Part shown: in pieces, positions 1-5,327 of the stretch
Numbering within the stretch: the stretch's first letter is position 1
How the letters are laid out: each line of letters starts with the position of its first letter
Assembly: GCA_934675695.1 (NCBI GenBank)
Contig: CAKURN010000118.1
Location: forward strand, 1-5,327
Source: an uncultured Candidatus Melainabacteria bacterium
Lineage (GTDB): Bacteria > Cyanobacteriota > Vampirovibrionia > Gastranaerophilales > Gastranaerophilaceae
DNA: 5,327 nt
Direction: 5' to 3'
The notes under the pieces: model-generated
Told to the model about the DNA's origin: nothing
Database searches by the model: none
What the model saw: only the letters and a program-made list of their open reading frames with translations
Translations under genes and position numbers: made by a program

Positions 1-1007
1 AGATCTTTTTGGTCAAAGAGTTTATTGTGCTTTTTATTTGTTATATTAATAACACCAATAACTTCGCCTTTTGCGACTAAAGGCACGCATAACAGTGATT
101 TTGTATTCGATAAAACTTCTTTTGCAATAAATCTGGGGTCAGCAGAACCGAGATTTGTGATTATAGGTTTTCTCTCTAAAAATACAGTACCCGCAATCCC
201 TTCTCCAATGCCGATTTTTGCACATTGCACAGCACCATTATTGATTGCTTCTTCGAGTTTTTTGTCTGATAAACCTGAAACTATTCTTACTTGCAAAGCA
301 TTCAAAGAATAGTCATACAACATCAAAGAGCCTTTTTCTGCATCTAGTGTCACAAGGGCCTTTGAAATTATTATCTGCAAGAGTCTTTTAAGGTCATCAA
401 TAAAATTAACTGCTTGAGAAATATTGTACAAAATAGAAATATTATGCAAAGACTTTTGAAGCTGAAGAATTTCTTTGTCGTGTTTTACTTTTTTGTAGTA
501 TTTTGAAATTACAGGCTCAATGTAGTCAAAAATCTGTTCCAGTTTTTCATACATTTCTTCATCAAATTTGTAAAGCGGGTTTTCTTTGATGAGCATAATA
601 CAGATTGGTATTTGATTGTTTGAATAAAACACTCGAACACAAGTAGGATCATAAACATCTAGGTTGTTTTTTTCCAAAAAAGTGTTGTATATTTGTTTTC
701 CAAACTCATCTTTCATACGAATTAAGCGGACAGTATTTGCAACATTCCAAAAAGCACAAGCCGTTTCATCATATTCAAAAAACTCGTTCGTTCTGGTGCT
801 TTTGTTTGTATAAATACATCTGTAGAGTTGGTCTTCCAGTAGATATATTGCGATATCTTGGGTTTTTGTAATTTTTATACAAAAATCTTTCAATCTGTCT
901 AAAAGGTCAAAAACATCGTCAGTTTGGTTCGCAATTGTACTAACGTCGAACATCATCTTTAGATATTTAATTATACTTTCATTAGAGGAATTTTCAAAAT
1001 CTGTCAT
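1..1007 (-). CDS. GAF-domain sensory protein, C-terminus cut by the window edge
   Basis: I translated this open frame by hand; it gives 335 residues and is still open at position 1. The start ATG is at 1007-1005, and an in-frame TAA lies two codons upstream (TAA GCC ATG), so the protein cannot start earlier; M18/M19 are the next options. No strong ribosome binding site is visible. Residues about 195-335 form a clear GAF domain, with GIGEGIAGTVF (266-276), PIITN, and the closing strand pair SLLCVPLVAKGEVIGVINIT (304-323), then NKK and LFDQKD. Residues about 12-165 look like a second, degenerate GAF-like domain, since they end in a similar strand pattern followed by FDEEMYEKLEQIF. A charged helical linker (about 168-190) joins them. 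GAF domains bind small molecules or mediate dimerisation in cytoplasmic signalling proteins. The output domain (for example GGDEF, HD-GYP, kinase or phosphatase) would lie beyond the edge, so the function cannot be named. No membrane segment is seen. Confidence 0.88.
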   Translation of the reverse strand, partial: MTDFENSSNESIIKYLKMMFDVSTIANQTDDVFDLLDRLKDFCIKITKTQDIAIYLLEDQLYRCIYTNKSTRTNEFFEYDETACAFWNVANTVRLIRMKDEFGKQIYNTFLEKNNLDVYDPTCVRVFYSNNQIPICIMLIKENPLYKFDEEMYEKLEQIFDYIEPVISKYYKKVKHDKEILQLQKSLHNISILYNISQAVNFIDDLKRLLQIIISKALVTLDAEKGSLMLYDYSLNALQVRIVSGLSDKKLEEAINNGAVQCAKIGIGEGIAGTVFLERKPIITNLGSADPRFIAKEVLSNTKSLLCVPLVAKGEVIGVINITNKKHNKLFDQKD

Positions 1008-1099
1008 GGCTTAATTCTACCTATCCTATATAATAATTATAGTTGTTAAGCATTTAAAATTCATGAAGAAATGCCCTAAATACTACTTTTGGAGGAAAA
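1008..1099. promoter_or_regulatory. Divergent intergenic region with back-to-back TATAAT boxes
   Basis: This 92-bp gap separates the divergent GAF-protein and methyltransferase genes and must hold both promoters if neither is read from elsewhere. A TATAAT lies on the plus strand at 1029-1034. Another lies on the minus strand at 1041-1036, so the two -10 candidates almost touch. Neither has a convincing -35 hexamer at the usual distance, and in such AT-rich DNA TATAAT occurs by chance. No operator-like inverted repeat stands out. Confidence 0.35.
1091..1095 (+). promoter_or_regulatory. Strong ribosome binding site (GGAGG) of the methyltransferase gene
   Basis: GGAGG lies four bases before the ATG at 1100. 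It is the best Shine-Dalgarno match in the window and fixes the methyltransferase start. Confidence 0.8.
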
Positions 1100-1966
1100 A
1101 TGAGCGAAATATGCAAAAACTGGTCAACTTGGCTATCGAAAACCAGATTTAGTTATATGACAGAAGAACAAAAGCAACAAACCTTAAATTGGCTTTTGCT
1201 CGTTAGAAATCAGGTTTTGGATTTAGCACAGTTAAAAGAAAATATGAAAATCGCTGATTTTGGCTGCGGAAGCGGATTGTTGGGTTTTGGCGTTTTAGAA
1301 AGATTCAATGACAAAGTTGAACTCATTTTTTCGGACAAATTTGAAGATTGCCTAGATGAATGCAAAAAAATTCTCCAATCTACAGAAACAAAACACAATG
1401 TAAAATTTCTTCAATCTGATTTAATTGACATAAAATTAGAAAATGATTATTTGGATAGAGCCTTGACTCGTTCAGTATTGGTGCATATTTTAGACAAACA
1501 AAGTGCATTTAATGAAATATATAGAGTTTTAAAACCAAACGGCTTGTATTGTGCTTTTGAACCTATAATTTCTCAAAACACCAGATATTATGAGCTTTTG
1601 ACCCCAGATGAAATATCATTTTATGAAGAATTTAAAAACGCCGAAAAAGAATTTATGGAAAGAAAAGACGACCCTTTGGTCAATTTTACGGCAGAAACTT
1701 TAGATGAAAACTTGAACAATTCAGGCTTTAGCGACGTTTTGATTAATGTTGTTGTTACTCCTTCAAAATATTCGCCAAACAAAGAAGCAATAAAAAATTG
1801 GTTCATAAATCCTCCTGCACCTGACCAAAAAACAATGAAAGAAAGGTTTTTAGAGTATTTTGAAGAAAAAAAAGTAGACAATTTCATAAAAGAAGTCCAA
1901 AACGCTCTTTCTGATAAAGAAATACAAATAAATTCCAAAATCGCTCTTATTCAAGCCCTCAAGTAG
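1100..1966 (+). CDS. Class I SAM-dependent methyltransferase, substrate unknown
   Basis: The product is a 288-residue soluble protein with a Rossmann-type methyltransferase core at about residues 45-160. Motif I, which binds S-adenosylmethionine, is IADFGCGSG (51-59). The acidic residue expected after strand 2 is D79 in LIFSDKFE. The adenine-contacting acidic position is probably D107 in LQSDLID. The segment DRALTRSVLVHI (119-130) matches the motif IV region, and YRVLKPNGLYCAFEP (141-155) is the typical post-core strand and loop seen in the Methyltransf_11/25 type families. The roughly 130-residue C-terminal part is probably helical and substrate-facing (FYEEFKNAEKEF; later NWFINPPAPDQ). It gives no recognisable substrate signature, so small-molecule methylation is only a likelihood. 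The ATG is supported by GGAGG four bases upstream. The gene is divergent from the GAF protein and is followed after 37 bp by an ABC ATPase gene on the same strand. Co-transcription is possible, but no functional link is evident. Confidence 0.9.
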   Translation: MSEICKNWSTWLSKTRFSYMTEEQKQQTLNWLLLVRNQVLDLAQLKENMKIADFGCGSGLLGFGVLERFNDKVELIFSDKFEDCLDECKKILQSTETKHNVKFLQSDLIDIKLENDYLDRALTRSVLVHILDKQSAFNEIYRVLKPNGLYCAFEPIISQNTRYYELLTPDEISFYEEFKNAEKEFMERKDDPLVNFTAETLDENLNNSGFSDVLINVVVTPSKYSPNKEAIKNWFINPPAPDQKTMKERFLEYFEEKKVDNFIKEVQNALSDKEIQINSKIALIQALK

Positions 1967-1991
1967 AATTTTAAAAAAGCAGAAATTTTTA

Positions 1992-1997
1992 TATAAT
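1992..1997 (+). promoter_or_regulatory. Candidate -10 box just before the ABC ATPase start
   Basis: A TATAAT ends six bases before the ATG at 2004. If used, transcription would begin at or within a few bases of the start codon, giving a leaderless message. This fits the absence of any Shine-Dalgarno sequence there. The -35 region at the usual distance is only TTTTAA (1969-1974), a half match, so the call is weak. Confidence 0.3.
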
Positions 1998-2003
1998 ATT
2001 TTT

Positions 2004-2783
2004 ATGGAAAATTTAATTGAAATAAAAAATCTAGAAAAAATCTACATACCGGAAAAATCCTTTCTAACACCAAAAAAACCACCCCAAAAAGTCTTGTACG
2101 ACATAAATTTAAACATAAAAAAAGGTGAAATCGTGTCACTGGTTGGAGAATCAGGATGTGGAAAAACGACGCTTGCAAATTGTATTCTAAAATTAATCGA
2201 ACCAACAAGCGGCGAAATTTTTTATGACAATCAAAATATCCTAAAATTCAACAAAAAAGAAACTTTTGAATATCGAAAAAAAATTCAAATGATATTTCAA
2301 AATCCTTATTCCAGTTTAAATCCAAAAATGAAAATCGAAGAAACCCTTCTAGAACCTTTAAAAATCCACAAAATAAAAGACGAAAAACAAAAAATCGAAG
2401 AAATAACTTCTCTCGTTGGTATTTCAAAAGATGACTTAAAAAAATACCCTCACGAGTTTTCCGGAGGACAAAGGCAAAGAATTGCAATAGCAAGAGCATT
2501 AATCTTAAAACCCGAATTTATCGTAGCGGATGAGCCTGTTAGTGCATTAGATGTAAGCATTTGTGCAAGCATTATTAATATGCTTCTTGATTTAAAAGAA
2601 AAATTGAATTTGACTATACTTTTTATTTCTCATGACCTTAATTTAGTAAGATATTTAAGTGACAAAATTGCAGTTATGAATAAAGGCGAAATCGTTGAAT
2701 ATAACTCAACAGAAGAAATATTTAACAACCCCAAAAACGAATATACGAAATTTCTTTTGTCACAAATTAGAACAATAAAATAG
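2004..2783 (+). CDS. ABC transporter ATP-binding protein, OppF/DppF (peptide/nickel) type
   Basis: The product is a complete 259-residue nucleotide-binding subunit that would sit on the cytoplasmic face of an importer and hydrolyse ATP. All catalytic motifs are intact: Walker A GESGCGKTT (48-56), Q-loop with Q99 in MIFQNPYSSLNP, signature FSGGQRQRIAIARAL (152-166), Walker B and D-loop FIVADEPVSALDVS (172-185, catalytic E177), and switch histidine H210 in LFISHDL. The sequence FQNPYSSLNPKM, together with the inserted loop after the first strand (about residues 14-28), is characteristic of the OppF/DppF/NikE class that handles oligopeptides, dipeptides or nickel. The C-terminus is short, closer to NikE length than to the roughly 320 residues of typical OppF. 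No partner ATPase, permease or binding protein lies in the window, so the substrate cannot be assigned. The start is chosen because IEIKNLEKIY is the expected first strand. No ribosome binding site precedes it. Confidence 0.92.
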   Translation: MENLIEIKNLEKIYIPEKSFLTPKKPPQKVLYDINLNIKKGEIVSLVGESGCGKTTLANCILKLIEPTSGEIFYDNQNILKFNKKETFEYRKKIQMIFQNPYSSLNPKMKIEETLLEPLKIHKIKDEKQKIEEITSLVGISKDDLKKYPHEFSGGQRQRIAIARALILKPEFIVADEPVSALDVSICASIINMLLDLKEKLNLTILFISHDLNLVRYLSDKIAVMNKGEIVEYNSTEEIFNNPKNEYTKFLLSQIRTIK

Positions 2784-2843
2784 CAATTTTTTTTCTTGAG
2801 TTGTTTTGTGTGAAATGTCAGCACCAAAAAAAGGAAAATCCCC
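2784..2843 (+). other. 60-bp gap between the ATPase and HEMGH-protein genes, with a ribosome binding site
   Basis: The gap begins with a run of eight T (2787-2794). AAGGA at 2831-2835, eight bases before the ATG at 2844, supports the downstream start. The only hairpin near the T run is an A/T-only stem of five pairs (AAAAT/ATTTT), too weak to call a terminator. No clear promoter is seen. Confidence 0.6.
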
Positions 2844-3926
2844 ATGCAACTCTCTCTTTCTCAAACAAGTTTTGAAAGAAACAAATTCAAACACAATAAA
2901 GAACCAAAAATCAAAAACAAAGGCGTAAATAGGGCAAATCTTGTTTATAGTGTCGCAACAGCACCATTATCACTTGTCGGTTCAGGAATTCTTGGACAAA
3001 TGAAGAAAATTAAACTCAACGACCAAGAAACTGACAATTTTGCAAAAGCAGTAGATAAAGGTTTAAAAGATTCAAAATTATTTGATAAAGGAGTTAGAGC
3101 TTGTACAGTTGAATATGTCGAAAAAGATTCAAGTTCAGCTATTAAAAATTTATTAAAAAGTTTAAAAGAAGGAACAATATTTACAGAAGAAAATATGGAA
3201 GGAACAAAAGAAGCTGTAAAAGAAGCTCTTTCCGGTCCAAAAGAATGCGATATAGATGCATATAACGCTCTAAAAGAAGAAGTTGGCTCTATAAAATTCA
3301 TTAAAAAGCTAGCAAAACACTTTGGAACAGATATGGAACATACTAAAGAAACGGTAGCAGATATACTGATGTCAAGATACAAAAGCGGAAGCAACGCTTG
3401 TTATTTAGCTCATGCAAATAAAATCATCACTCCTGATAAAGTTCTTAGAACATCAACTTTTCACGAAATGGGTCATGCACTAAATGCAAACGGGGGAATT
3501 ATTCTAAAATCACTACAAAAAATGCGTCCAATGCAAACACTTGCTCCTTTAGTGTTGTTGATTGCTTTAGCTAACAAAAGAAAAACAACTGATAAAACAA
3601 ACGAAAACGATTCCAAAATCCAAAAAACAAAAGATTTCGTTAAAAGAAATGCAGGAAAATTGACTCTTTTTGCTTATGCACCTATGGTTTTAGAAGAAGG
3701 ACTTGCAACACTAAGAGGTGAAAACATAGCAAGAAAATTAGTAAAAAGTGGCGATTTGTCTAAAGAATTGTTCAAAAAAGTCAAATTAACAAACGCCGGT
3801 GGTTTTGCATCTTATGCTCTCACTGCAATTGGCACTGCTCTTGTCACAAAATTGGCAATAAAAGTAAAAGACAATATCCAAGCAAAATACGAACAAAAAA
3901 TTCAAAATAAAAAATCCATGATATAA
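2844..3926 (+). CDS. Lysine-rich membrane protein with a zinc-metalloprotease-like HEMGH motif, unknown family
   Basis: The product has 360 residues and I do not recognise it as a named family. It carries FHEMGHALNANGG (206-218), which contains HExxH (H207, E208, H211), the zinc-binding and catalytic motif of zincin peptidases. About 73 residues later comes MVLEEGLATLRGENIA (281-296), where E284 or E285 could be the third zinc ligand, as in gluzincins. Hydrophobic stretches that may enter the membrane are at about 32-51, 229-243, 271-283 and 318-339. Two of them lie between HExxH and the Glu motif, an arrangement reminiscent of M48/HtpX proteins, though the rest does not look like HtpX. The region 55-180 is charged and helical. 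There is no signal peptide cleavage site that I can see; the N-terminus is polar and basic (SQTSFERNKFKHNKE). AAGGA eight bases upstream supports the start. The stop codon overlaps a TATAAT before apt. Peptidase activity is an inference; a non-proteolytic membrane role is possible. Confidence 0.8.
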   Translation: MQLSLSQTSFERNKFKHNKEPKIKNKGVNRANLVYSVATAPLSLVGSGILGQMKKIKLNDQETDNFAKAVDKGLKDSKLFDKGVRACTVEYVEKDSSSAIKNLLKSLKEGTIFTEENMEGTKEAVKEALSGPKECDIDAYNALKEEVGSIKFIKKLAKHFGTDMEHTKETVADILMSRYKSGSNACYLAHANKIITPDKVLRTSTFHEMGHALNANGGIILKSLQKMRPMQTLAPLVLLIALANKRKTTDKTNENDSKIQKTKDFVKRNAGKLTLFAYAPMVLEEGLATLRGENIARKLVKSGDLSKELFKKVKLTNAGGFASYALTAIGTALVTKLAIKVKDNIQAKYEQKIQNKKSMI

Positions 3927-3927
3927 T
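3922..3927 (+). promoter_or_regulatory. Candidate -10 box for apt, overlapping the upstream stop codon
   Basis: TATAAT spans the TAA stop (3924-3926) of the HEMGH-protein gene. It would give a leader of about 25 bases containing the AAAGG ribosome binding site (3946-3950, nine bases before the apt ATG). The nearest -35-like hexamer, TTCAAA (3901-3906), matches four of six but is only 15 bases away. The call is plausible but unproven. Confidence 0.35.
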
Positions 3928-3959
3928 AGACAAGTTGGAATTAAAAAAGGTTTTTTATA

Positions 3960-4484
3960 ATGAATAATATTGAAAAAATAAGAAGTATGATTAGAGATAT
4001 TCCTGATTTTCCAAAAAAAGGAATATTATTTAAAGACATCACAACTGCAATAAAAGACGCTGAAACCCTAAAATTAATAATAGATGAAATGCATGATGCA
4101 TTTAAAGAAGAAAAAATCGATTATATTGTGGGTCTTGAATCTCGTGGTTTTATCTTTGGCGTGCCATTAGCATACAAATTCAACTGCGGTTTTGTTCCAA
4201 TCAGAAAACCAAACAAATTGCCGGCACAAACAATTTCTCAAGAATACGAACTTGAATACGGCACAGACAAAATCGAAATTCATAAAGACGCTCTTAAAAA
4301 AACAGATAGAGTGTTGATTGTTGACGATTTACTTGCAACCGGAGGAACAGCAGCTGCTGCATTTAAATTGGTTGAACAATTAGCGACACCTGTTGGTGCT
4401 TGTTTTTTGATTGAATTGTCAGATTTAAAAGGCAAAGAAAAACTTCCAAAAGAAACAAAAATCGTTAGCCTCATTAAATATTAA
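3960..4484 (+). CDS. apt: Adenine phosphoribosyltransferase
   Basis: This cytoplasmic purine-salvage enzyme converts adenine and PRPP to AMP and pyrophosphate. At 174 residues it is the usual bacterial length and complete. The N-terminus IRDIPDFPKKGILFKDIT (11-28) is the classic Apt opening that helps bind adenine. ESRGF (60-64), RKPNKLP (82-88) and YELEYGTD (96-103) are family hallmarks, the last two belonging to the flexible loop that closes over the active site. The PRPP-binding motif is VLIVDDLLATGGT (118-130), with the acidic pair D122-D123. The ATG follows AAAGG by nine bases. The gene is the last of the plus-strand run and ends four bases from the stop of the converging fliE gene. Hypoxanthine or xanthine phosphoribosyltransferases are unlikely because the Apt-specific N-terminus and loop are present. 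Confidence 0.97.
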   Translation: MNNIEKIRSMIRDIPDFPKKGILFKDITTAIKDAETLKLIIDEMHDAFKEEKIDYIVGLESRGFIFGVPLAYKFNCGFVPIRKPNKLPAQTISQEYELEYGTDKIEIHKDALKKTDRVLIVDDLLATGGTAAAAFKLVEQLATPVGACFLIELSDLKGKEKLPKETKIVSLIKY

Positions 4485-4488
4485 TTTA

Positions 4489-4953
4489 TTAAATACTCAT
4501 ATTTTTAAATTCGTTATAAGCGTTCAACATTTGGTTTCTTAATTGAATTGCCATTTGCATAGCAAGTGCTGATTTTTGTGCAGAAATCATTACCTGATGG
4601 ACGCTTATATCTCCACCTGAAGCAAAAGTTTCTATGTCTTTTTCGCTTTGTCTTTGGCTCATATTCAATTCAGTTATCCCGCCTGAAAAACTTTTTCCTA
4701 TGTCGTTTGCTAGTTTTGCAGTTGGAGATAGTTCTGTTGGCGTATTTTCACTGATTTTTAAATCAGCTTTTAAAGGTTTTGTTTTTTGAGTTTTGTTGTT
4801 GTTTATTGAATTGAACACTTCTTCAAAATTTAAACCGGCGTTTAGTGTTTCGTTACTAGAGTTGATAGAATTTGAAAACGTTTTATTAAATTCAGAAATT
4901 GAATTGTCAAAACCGTTCATGTTGAAGTTTGGATTTATTTCAAAATTAGACAT
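4489..4953 (-). CDS. fliE: Flagellar hook-basal body complex protein FliE, with an extended N-terminus
   Basis: FliE is a small exported protein that joins the MS ring to the proximal rod of the flagellar basal body. The C-terminal half is diagnostic: ETFASGGDISVHQVMISA (108-125) followed by QKSALAMQMAIQLRNQMLNA (126-145) and YNEFKNMSI, matching the family's conserved helices up to the end. The preceding helix (about 78-108) corresponds to the usual FliE mid-region. The protein has 154 residues against roughly 100-110 in well-known FliE proteins. The extra length lies in residues 1-75, which are rich in Asn and Ser and look disordered, with a short LNFEEVFNSI (41-50) that may be the displaced normal N-terminal helix. 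The start is supported by AAGGA seven bases upstream (minus strand, complement of 4961-4965). The gene follows flgC on the same strand, but across a 149-bp gap with a repeat-like insert. Confidence 0.93.
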   Translation of the reverse strand: MSNFEINPNFNMNGFDNSISEFNKTFSNSINSSNETLNAGLNFEEVFNSINNNKTQKTKPLKADLKISENTPTELSPTAKLANDIGKSFSGGITELNMSQRQSEKDIETFASGGDISVHQVMISAQKSALAMQMAIQLRNQMLNAYNEFKNMSI

Positions 4954-4995
4954 TTTTGTTTCCTTTTTTCTATCTTGTGTTTAATTGATATTTTT

Positions 4996-5060
4996 GCCGA
5001 TTATCGCACCGGCTTCGCATTTCGCTTCGCTTCAGTCGTAACGGCGGCTATCTAAGGACT
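4996..5060. repeat. GC-rich TTCGC-iterated block, candidate dispersed intergenic repeat
   Basis: By direct count, 36 of 65 bases are G or C (55%), far above the surrounding sequence. TTCGC occurs at 5014-5018, 5021-5025 and 5026-5030, and again at 5092-5096 just past the adjoining hairpin. Short GCCG/CGGC complements lie near its ends (4996-4999 with 5010-5013 or 5042-5045). The different composition and position between operon genes suggest an inserted repeat element. Only one copy is visible in this window, so its repeat status is inferred. Confidence 0.45.
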
Positions 5061-5062
5061 TC

Positions 5063-5091
5063 GTAAATTAAATCTCAACGATTTAATTTAC
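5063..5091. repeat. Perfect 12-bp inverted repeat with 5-base loop
   Basis: GTAAATTAAATC (5063-5074) and GATTTAATTTAC (5080-5091) are exact reverse complements separated by TCAAC. In the flgC-fliE transcript this would fold into a long, mostly A-U hairpin about 12 bases past the flgC stop. It is not followed by a U run on the minus strand, so it is not a standard intrinsic terminator. It could be part of a mobile or dispersed repeat, or an RNA-processing or stability element. Confidence 0.85.
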
Positions 5092-5102
5092 TTCGCACAG
5101 TT

Positions 5103-5327
5103 TTATATATTTATAGCACTTTGTATCATGGTTTTTGTCGTCTGGGCTATCGTAACATTTGCTTCATAAGCCCTCGAGGCATTTACCATATTGACCATCT
5201 CCTCTACAATATTTACATTCGGCAACTCTACATACCCGTCTTTGTCTGCATCAGGGTGGTTTGGGTCATAGACAATTCTGGTTGGATTGTCAGCATCAGT
5301 AATAGAATTTACCATAACACCTGTTGC
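5103..5327 (-). CDS. flgC: Flagellar basal-body rod protein FlgC, C-terminal part only
   Basis: This is the last 74 residues of a proximal rod protein, open to the right edge at 5327. The N-terminal half (full FlgC is usually about 135-150 residues) lies outside the window. RIVYDPNHPDADKDGYV (17-33 of the visible part) and LPNVNIVEEMVNMVNASRAY (35-54) are the hallmark FlgC C-terminal segments, followed by the amphipathic helix EANVTIAQTTKTMIQSAINI to the stop. FlgC assembles with FlgB, FlgF and FliE into the rod that crosses the periplasm, and is exported by the flagellar type III system without a cleaved signal. The internal ATG at 5315 should not be taken as a start, because the frame continues upstream as ATGV and the conserved fold needs the missing half. 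fliE follows on the same strand. Confidence 0.95.
   Translation of the reverse strand, partial: ATGVMVNSITDADNPTRIVYDPNHPDADKDGYVELPNVNIVEEMVNMVNASRAYEANVTIAQTTKTMIQSAINI

Larger units (their letters stand above)
4954..5102 (-). other. 149-bp flgC-fliE intergenic region carrying a repeat-like insert
   Basis: These two genes are normally closely spaced in one operon. Here the gap holds, in plus-strand order, the fliE ribosome binding site (4961-4965), an AT-rich stretch, a GC-rich block (4996-5060), a perfect inverted repeat (5063-5091) and a closing TTCGC (5092-5096) before the flgC stop. No open frame of note is present on either strand. Confidence 0.8.

Noticed and set aside
25..312. Plus-strand open frame of 95 codons at the left edge
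   Set aside because: It lies entirely antisense to the convincing GAF domain on the minus strand and shows no family features.
1621..1938. Minus-strand open frame of 105 codons
   Set aside because: It is antisense to the C-terminal part of the methyltransferase and looks like a reading-frame shadow.
2770..2800. Intrinsic terminator after the ABC ATPase gene
   Set aside because: A run of eight T is present, but the only stem before it is five A-T pairs with no G-C pair, too weak to support a call.
2945..3394. Minus-strand open frame of 149 codons
   Set aside because: It is antisense to the HEMGH-protein gene, has a composition expected from reading Lys/Glu-rich codons backwards (rich in Ser, Phe, Leu), and lacks a ribosome binding site or recognisable motif.
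3942..3957. TAAAAAA-GG-TTTTTTA palindrome as an operator or hairpin
   Set aside because: The loop would be two bases and the arms are homopolymer runs, which are common in DNA this AT-rich; no second half-site or known operator is recognised.
5011..5035. Closely spaced TTCGC copies as a CRISPR-like or tandem repeat array
   Set aside because: The unit is only five bases, spacing is irregular (3 and 0 bases) and there are no spacer-repeat units of CRISPR length.
5103..5315. Separate 70-residue protein starting at the ATG at 5315
   Set aside because: The frame stays open to the edge of the window and the product is plainly the C-terminal half of FlgC.

Overview
The window is AT-rich (roughly 30% G+C by eye) and densely packed. 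It holds five complete protein genes and two genes cut by the window edges. The organism looks like a flagellated, low-GC bacterium. The mix of flagellar rod genes, a lysine-rich HEMGH membrane protein, short intergenic gaps and low GC recalls gut Vampirovibrionia/Melainabacteria (Gastranaerophilales). That assignment rests on overall impression and not on a marker gene, so it is tentative.

Left edge: a minus-strand gene, cut at position 1, encodes a GAF-domain sensory protein. A divergent 92-bp intergenic region (1008-1099) separates it from a run of four plus-strand genes. In order these are a class I SAM-dependent methyltransferase, an OppF/DppF-type ABC transporter ATPase, an unrecognised membrane protein with a metalloprotease-like HEMGH motif, and adenine phosphoribosyltransferase (apt). 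The gaps between them are 37, 60 and 33 bp. Read-through is possible, but TATAAT boxes just upstream of the ATPase and of apt suggest that each may also have its own start. The four products do not form an obvious pathway. Apt is housekeeping purine salvage, and the ATPase has no permease or binding-protein gene in view.

Right side: apt meets a minus-strand flagellar pair tail to tail with only 4 bp between stop codons. The pair is flgC (C-terminal half only, cut by the right edge) followed by fliE. Both products belong to the rod/MS-ring junction of the flagellar basal body, and flgB-flgC-fliE is a common operon order. The two are separated here by 149 bp. That gap holds a locally GC-rich segment (36 of 65 bases G+C at 4996-5060) with TTCGC iterations, followed by a perfect 12-bp inverted repeat with a 5-base loop (5063-5091). 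It looks like an inserted dispersed repeat inside the flagellar operon and is the most unusual non-coding sequence in the window. The HEMGH protein is the most interesting coding item.
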